From an uncultured Flavobacteriales bacterium (GTDB lineage: Bacteria > Bacteroidota > Bacteroidia > Flavobacteriales_G > Salibacteraceae), in contig CAKZKD010000004.1 in assembly GCA_937121175.1 (NCBI GenBank), positions 124,001 to 188,000 of the forward strand: a stretch of 64,000 nt of DNA, in the 5' to 3' direction. Below are positions 55,701-61,700 of the stretch, piece by piece. The stretch's first letter is position 1. Each line of letters opens with the position of its first letter. The notes beneath the pieces were generated by a model. That model did no database searches. It saw only the letters and a program-made list of their open reading frames with translations, and was not told the DNA's origin. Both the position numbers and the translations under genes were made by a program.

Positions 55701-58700
55701 AGCAACGCAGTATCTTTTTCGTTGGCTCCAGCTTCTCTAACTTCATATTGAGCATAGTACTGTCCAACCAAAAGGCTTGCTCCTGTTTTAACCCTAACAT
55801 CACCAGAGTTTAAAATTTCAAAGTTGGCGGTATCTCCATCAATCCATTGATAAGAAATTGCACTGCCGTCAAAATCCCAAGCGGTTCCATAAGCAACGGT
55901 ATCTCCTACTTGCGCAGAAGTAAAGATATTAAATCCTAAAGAATCTGGACCTTCACCCCACTCATTGCCTGTCATGTTGGTTAGGGTTCCATTATTTCCA
56001 TTGCCTGAATAATCGGCAACCATAGTGGAACCATTCTCGTGGTCAAAACTGTAATATGCAACCAAACTTGCATCGCTGGTATCAGGTCTTAAACGATAAT
56101 TATTTAGTATTTCATTGGCACTTCGGACATCATTCCAGATTTTAAGTTCGTCAATTTCTCCATTCATTAAATTACACTGACAAGAGGAAGGTTGCTGTCT
56201 TCCTATGTTCACATCCCCATTATCAGGAGCAGAATTAACAGCACCAGTATGTGTACTTAACAACTCACCATTTAAATAAAAACTAATTTCCCCAGAAGTG
56301 GAACTAAAAGAAACAGCAACGTGACACCATTCATTGAGTGGTATGGTGCCAGATGAATACCTCCAACCCATAGTTGTATTGTAAAAGCCTAAACCAGTGT
56401 TGCCATTAGGTCTGGCCTCAAACAGATATTTGTAGTTGCCTTTATCAATGATAGTATTGTCACCGGCATCATCAATATTGATCCAAGCTTCTATGGTGAA
56501 ATTTGTTTGTAAATCTAAAGCAGCATTATCAGGAATGGTAACATAATCATTAGTACCATCAAATTCAAGGGCATTGCCCATTCCGGCATAAACAGGAGGG
56601 TTTACACCTGTTCCTTGAACTGTAAATTTGAATGGTGAACGACCGCAATCGTTAGAAGAAAGATTTGCGGTTGCCGTATGAGTTCCAGCAGAAGTAGGAT
56701 GGTAACGAATGGTGAACGTGGTTGTGCTATCCCCTGCCAAAATGTTTCCGGCTGGGCCAGAAGCACCAGAACCATTTGCAGAAAAATGAGGATTACCGGT
56801 AACACTCATTGAAGAAATGTTTAAGGTATCAGTACCTTCATTTTTAAAAGTGTAATAATAAAGAACAGTATCGCCAACATTTACAGTACCGTATTGGGTT
56901 TGATTGTGGGTTGAATAAATGGTGTTATTAATAAAGATTTGATTTCCATTTCCTTTAACCACCAATTCAGGATCGGTAAAAGAAAGGGTATCGGTAGCAA
57001 CGCTATCGCTACCTATAACCCAGTTACTAGTTGCACCAGACAATGAAGTATTCTTTAAATCTCCGTTCCAACCGTTCGGGCTTCTGTCGATTACGGTATC
57101 TAAGCCAGTATTACTTCCTGCTGCAAGACCTTGGTTAAAATCATAATAAAGTACTAACCCAGATGTATTTCCATCAATTTGTCCGTTTTTAAGCGCATTG
57201 ATTTCATTATTACACAAGGCCTTATTCCAAATTCTAAATTCATCAATTGTTCCTTTAAGTTTTTGGGTCCATAAAGCAGATGAGGCAATTCTAAGCCCTT
57301 TTAGAGTATCTGTTGGTGGTGTAAATGTTCCTGAATTGGACACTTGAACACCGTCGTAGTACACAATCAATTTGTTGGTAATAGGATCTGCGACCATTGC
57401 AACATGAATCCACTGATTTCGAGTAGGACGTGTCCTGTTATTGGATACTCCACCATATCTCCAGTTAAGGTTTCCATTTGTCGCAAGATTCGCAAAGAAC
57501 CCATTTGGGGCACCTGCACCCGTTGGTGTAGTAGAACCAAAAATCACATCGTCATCTGAGTTGCCTGCACTCTCATCATACAGCCAAAGCTCAACGGTAA
57601 TGGGTTCATCAGGATTCCAAACAAAATCTGGCACATCGATATAGTCGTTACCCCCATCAAAATGGAAGGCGTGATTGTCGGGGCCGTTAGTTAAGTTTAT
57701 TTGCAACCAAGCAGTTTCTTTGGTATTGTTTCCCGCCTCGGTTACTTCGTATTGCAGGTATAAAATGGAATCGGTTTCAAAATCGAGGCTTGCAGCTGCA
57801 GCTATCGTAACAACACCGGTAGTTGAGTTAATATCAAAATGAGTTTGACTTCCACCAACTTTAGCATAAGATAAGGTACTTCCATCTGAATCCCAACCGA
57901 TTGCATAGCCTACGGTATCTCCAGTTAGAGCATTTTCCGGTATTGAGAATTGGAGTGAATCTGGGCCGCAAGTCCATTCAGTTCCAGCCATGTTGGTAAG
58001 CGCACCATTGCTTACGTTTGAAGTGCCATCGAATAAAGTACTTCCTGAAATTTGGTCAAAATTGAAATAAGCCTGCAATGTTGCATCGCTGGTGTCAGGC
58101 CGAATTCGATAATTGTTTTGGATTTCATTGGCAGTTAACTCTTTGCTCCAAATTCTTACTTCATCGATTTGTCCATCGAAAAAGAAATTAGGGGTAGCGA
58201 TTGCGCCTATTGCCATTATAGAAGTACCAGAATTCGCAACTATTCCGCTACCTCTTGTGTATGCCAACTCCCCATTCTTGTACAACTTAATGTTGCTTGC
58301 GGTCATGGTAACGGCAATATGCTCCCATTCATTTAATGTTGAAAAAACTCCGGTCGCAACATCGGAATTAGCAAATATTCTATACTCGCCACTTGCAATA
58401 ATGTTTAAGGCTTTGTCAAAACCGCCATTGTCATTTCCCCATAGTTGATGGAAAGCCTCATCAACAGCTCCGGTTCTTTTTACCCACATTTCTACTGTAA
58501 GATTCGGCGTAATTGAGCTGTTAATATTGACTGGGACATTGTCGATAAAATCATTTACACCATCAAAGTCCAACGCATTGCCCATTCCAGCATAAAGCGG
58601 GGAAAATGCTGCACAAGCAGTATTGCTAACGCTATCGCATTGGGAAACAAAATTTGAAGTCGAACCCGTTAAAGTAAACCCGAAAAAACCTTCTGCTGCT

Positions 58701-61700
58701 CCACTTTTTGAATTGTCATAAACAAAAGATTCAGAAACATTGTTACCACTTGCAATTCCTTGGGTAAAATCAAGATACACTTCAAGTCCAACTTCAATGG
58801 CTGTATCTAACGGACAAGTCATTTTTGCAAGAATTTCTCCTGCACTTTTCGCTCTACTCCAAAGTCTTACTTCATCAATTTCTCCATTAAAGTATTTATT
58901 TGGAGTTCCATGATTTCTTCTACCTACGTAATAATTCTCACTTACTGATGAGCCAATAGTTCCCGTACCACTTCCAGAAAGAACACCATCAATATAAATG
59001 TATCCCTTGCCTTTTTTGTGCACCAAAGCAACATGCTGCCATTTGTTCAGTTGTATTGAATTTGCCGCAGAGCTTATCAGTACTTCGGCATTGTTCTCCA
59101 AGTACCATTCTATTTTATTACCCTCTACTCTAGCTGTCCATCCGTTATTACTGGAGGCATTTGTATATGTACCCTTATGACTAAAAGTAGAACCATCAGC
59201 TTTAGGGTAAATCCATTGTTCAATGGTAAAGTCAGTGGTGAAGTTTATTCGAGCATAACTTCCAACTTCCACAAAATCATCGCTACCATCAAATGCTAGC
59301 GCACCACCTTGTTCGAAAATGTTCATCAACAAAGTAGCAGTATCAATTTCATTATCAGCAGCGGCCGTATATCTTGGGTATTCTACTCCAGGAGATAAAG
59401 TCGCACCCGATTTTACAGTAACAACACCCGTTGCACTCAAACTAAAATTAGCAGTATCTCCATCCAACCAAGCATAGGTAACAATTGGATTTGATGGTGA
59501 CCAGCCAGTTGCATAAGCAACTGTGTCACCTGATTGCGCTATTGTTTTTACATCAAATAAAAGTGAATCTGGGCCAGTTGTCCATTCTGTACCAGACATA
59601 TTGGTTAAAGTTCCCGTATTTCCTCTAGAAGTTAAATCATTTAAGGACGATCCAGAAAATTGGTCGAAGTTGTAATAGTGTTCTAAATTGGTTTCGTTTC
59701 CTGTTCTTCTTCTATTATAAAATTCTTTTATTTCAGCAGCGGATAATCCCCTGCTCCAAATTCTTGCTTCGTCAATTTTACCATTAACTGGTCCTTGAAA
59801 AGAGCTCAAATTCCAAAGGGAACCAATGGTTAATTTATTTCTATTGAATGTACCTGATATAGTTGCTGTAACCGAGCCAACCTCCTCGCCATTAATATAA
59901 TGACTGTATTTAGTCCCCGTTTTTACAAAGGCCAAGTGTGTCCATTCATTAACAGAGATTGAACCCGAACCAAAATTCACGAAGTACGAACCACTATTAT
60001 CCGCTCTAACTCTCGAATATACTTGTCCTCCACTTACCCAAAGACCTGAATGCGGCTCAGACGTATTGATATCCCACGCATAATTAATTATTCCTTGCTG
60101 AGAAGCTACATTATCTAAGTTAACCCAAGCTTCGTAGGTATAATCATCAGTATTATCATCTGGAAACCAAGCATTTGCTGAAGCATCAACATAGTCGTTA
60201 CTACCATCAAATTCCAGAGCATTACCCAATCCGGCATATACAGGCTCAAAAGCATTCTGCAATTGAATATTCAAATAAGTTGTATCTGTTGTGAAAACAT
60301 CTTTACTCAAATACTGCAATACAAAAGACGAATCCGTTTCGTAATCGAACTTAGAAGCATCGTTAACTACCAAGAAATATCCAGAAGCATCTAGTGCAAC
60401 TGCTCCGCCATTGTTAGTCAATAGCGTGTTGAACATTTGAGCTCCATCCAGACTGTAATTGGTAAGATTAGCTATAGTATCTCCGTTCGTTACATTTTCA
60501 CTTGATTCAAAAATTACCGTATCAACAGAACTTATTTTGTGGCTATTGTCCGCTGGAAAATTAGTCAATGCAGCGTCATATAAGATGTTTGTTAAACTAT
60601 AGAGTGTATTGGAAGTCACTTTTTCAAAATTGTAGTAGGTCAGTAAATTGGTTTCATTTCCTACTAGTCGCCTTCGGTAATTCGCTTTAATCTCAATGGT
60701 AGTTCTGACATCATTCCAAATTCTAACTTCATCTAACCCGCCATTAAAATCTTCTGGCCCATTAGAACCTCCAATAAACAAATCAGTGGTATTGGTAGCG
60801 GCAGCCAAGGTTCCTGTCACTACTCCTACAGAATCTCCATTGATGTAAAAAACAGCATCGTTATTACTATCAAAAGCAACTGCAACGTGATACCACTCTG
60901 TGCTTGGTAGGGTGGTCGTTATTACAAAATCTTGCCTTCCGAAAGTAACGAAATGCAATCTACCCGATTTAAGTCCAAAACCGTATTGACCAGTCTTTTT
61001 TATTATGAAATGAGTATTTCCTGTAAGCAATTGCGGAGCAACCCATGCTTCTATGGTAAAATTGTTGGTTAGGTTTAAATTAGTATGATGTGGAACGGTA
61101 ATTTGATCATCAACCGCATCCAATTCAAATGCCTTACCCATACCAGCATAAACCTCTAAAGGACCTACGGCCGGCATGGTTTCCAGTCGGTCACCTACTC
61201 CACTTAAGGAGGCAATATTAGAACCCGTATTAACTGCGCCGGTGAAATTCGGGAAAATCCAATTTTCAGTTGCATTGTCTCTCGAAACAAGAGTAAATTT
61301 TGATTCCTTGGCCATCGGTAAATTAGGATTTGAGCCATAATAATAACTCAGTGAATTGGTGGTTCCGTCCGAACCAGAAATAAACAGTCCCCAATTTCTG
61401 GTAGTATCTCTTTCGTAGCGGGTATCGTCTATTGTATTGTTAATTGGAGCATCTTCTACCATATACAATTGCACCATGGAATGAGACCCACCAGTAGCGA
61501 ACCTCATTCGATCTCCATCAGAGTGATCTAGATCTAATAAGCCCGGAAAGGAAGTTGCGTAAGTGGATGTATCGCCAATTGCAGCGCCAGAAACGATCCA
61601 ATCAGAAGCCGGAGTCATATTAGTAAGAACTCCGTGATTCGCGCCTGCTAGATCATATAGTGTATCACCTGTGTTTTCATCAAATCGGTAATATGCTTTT

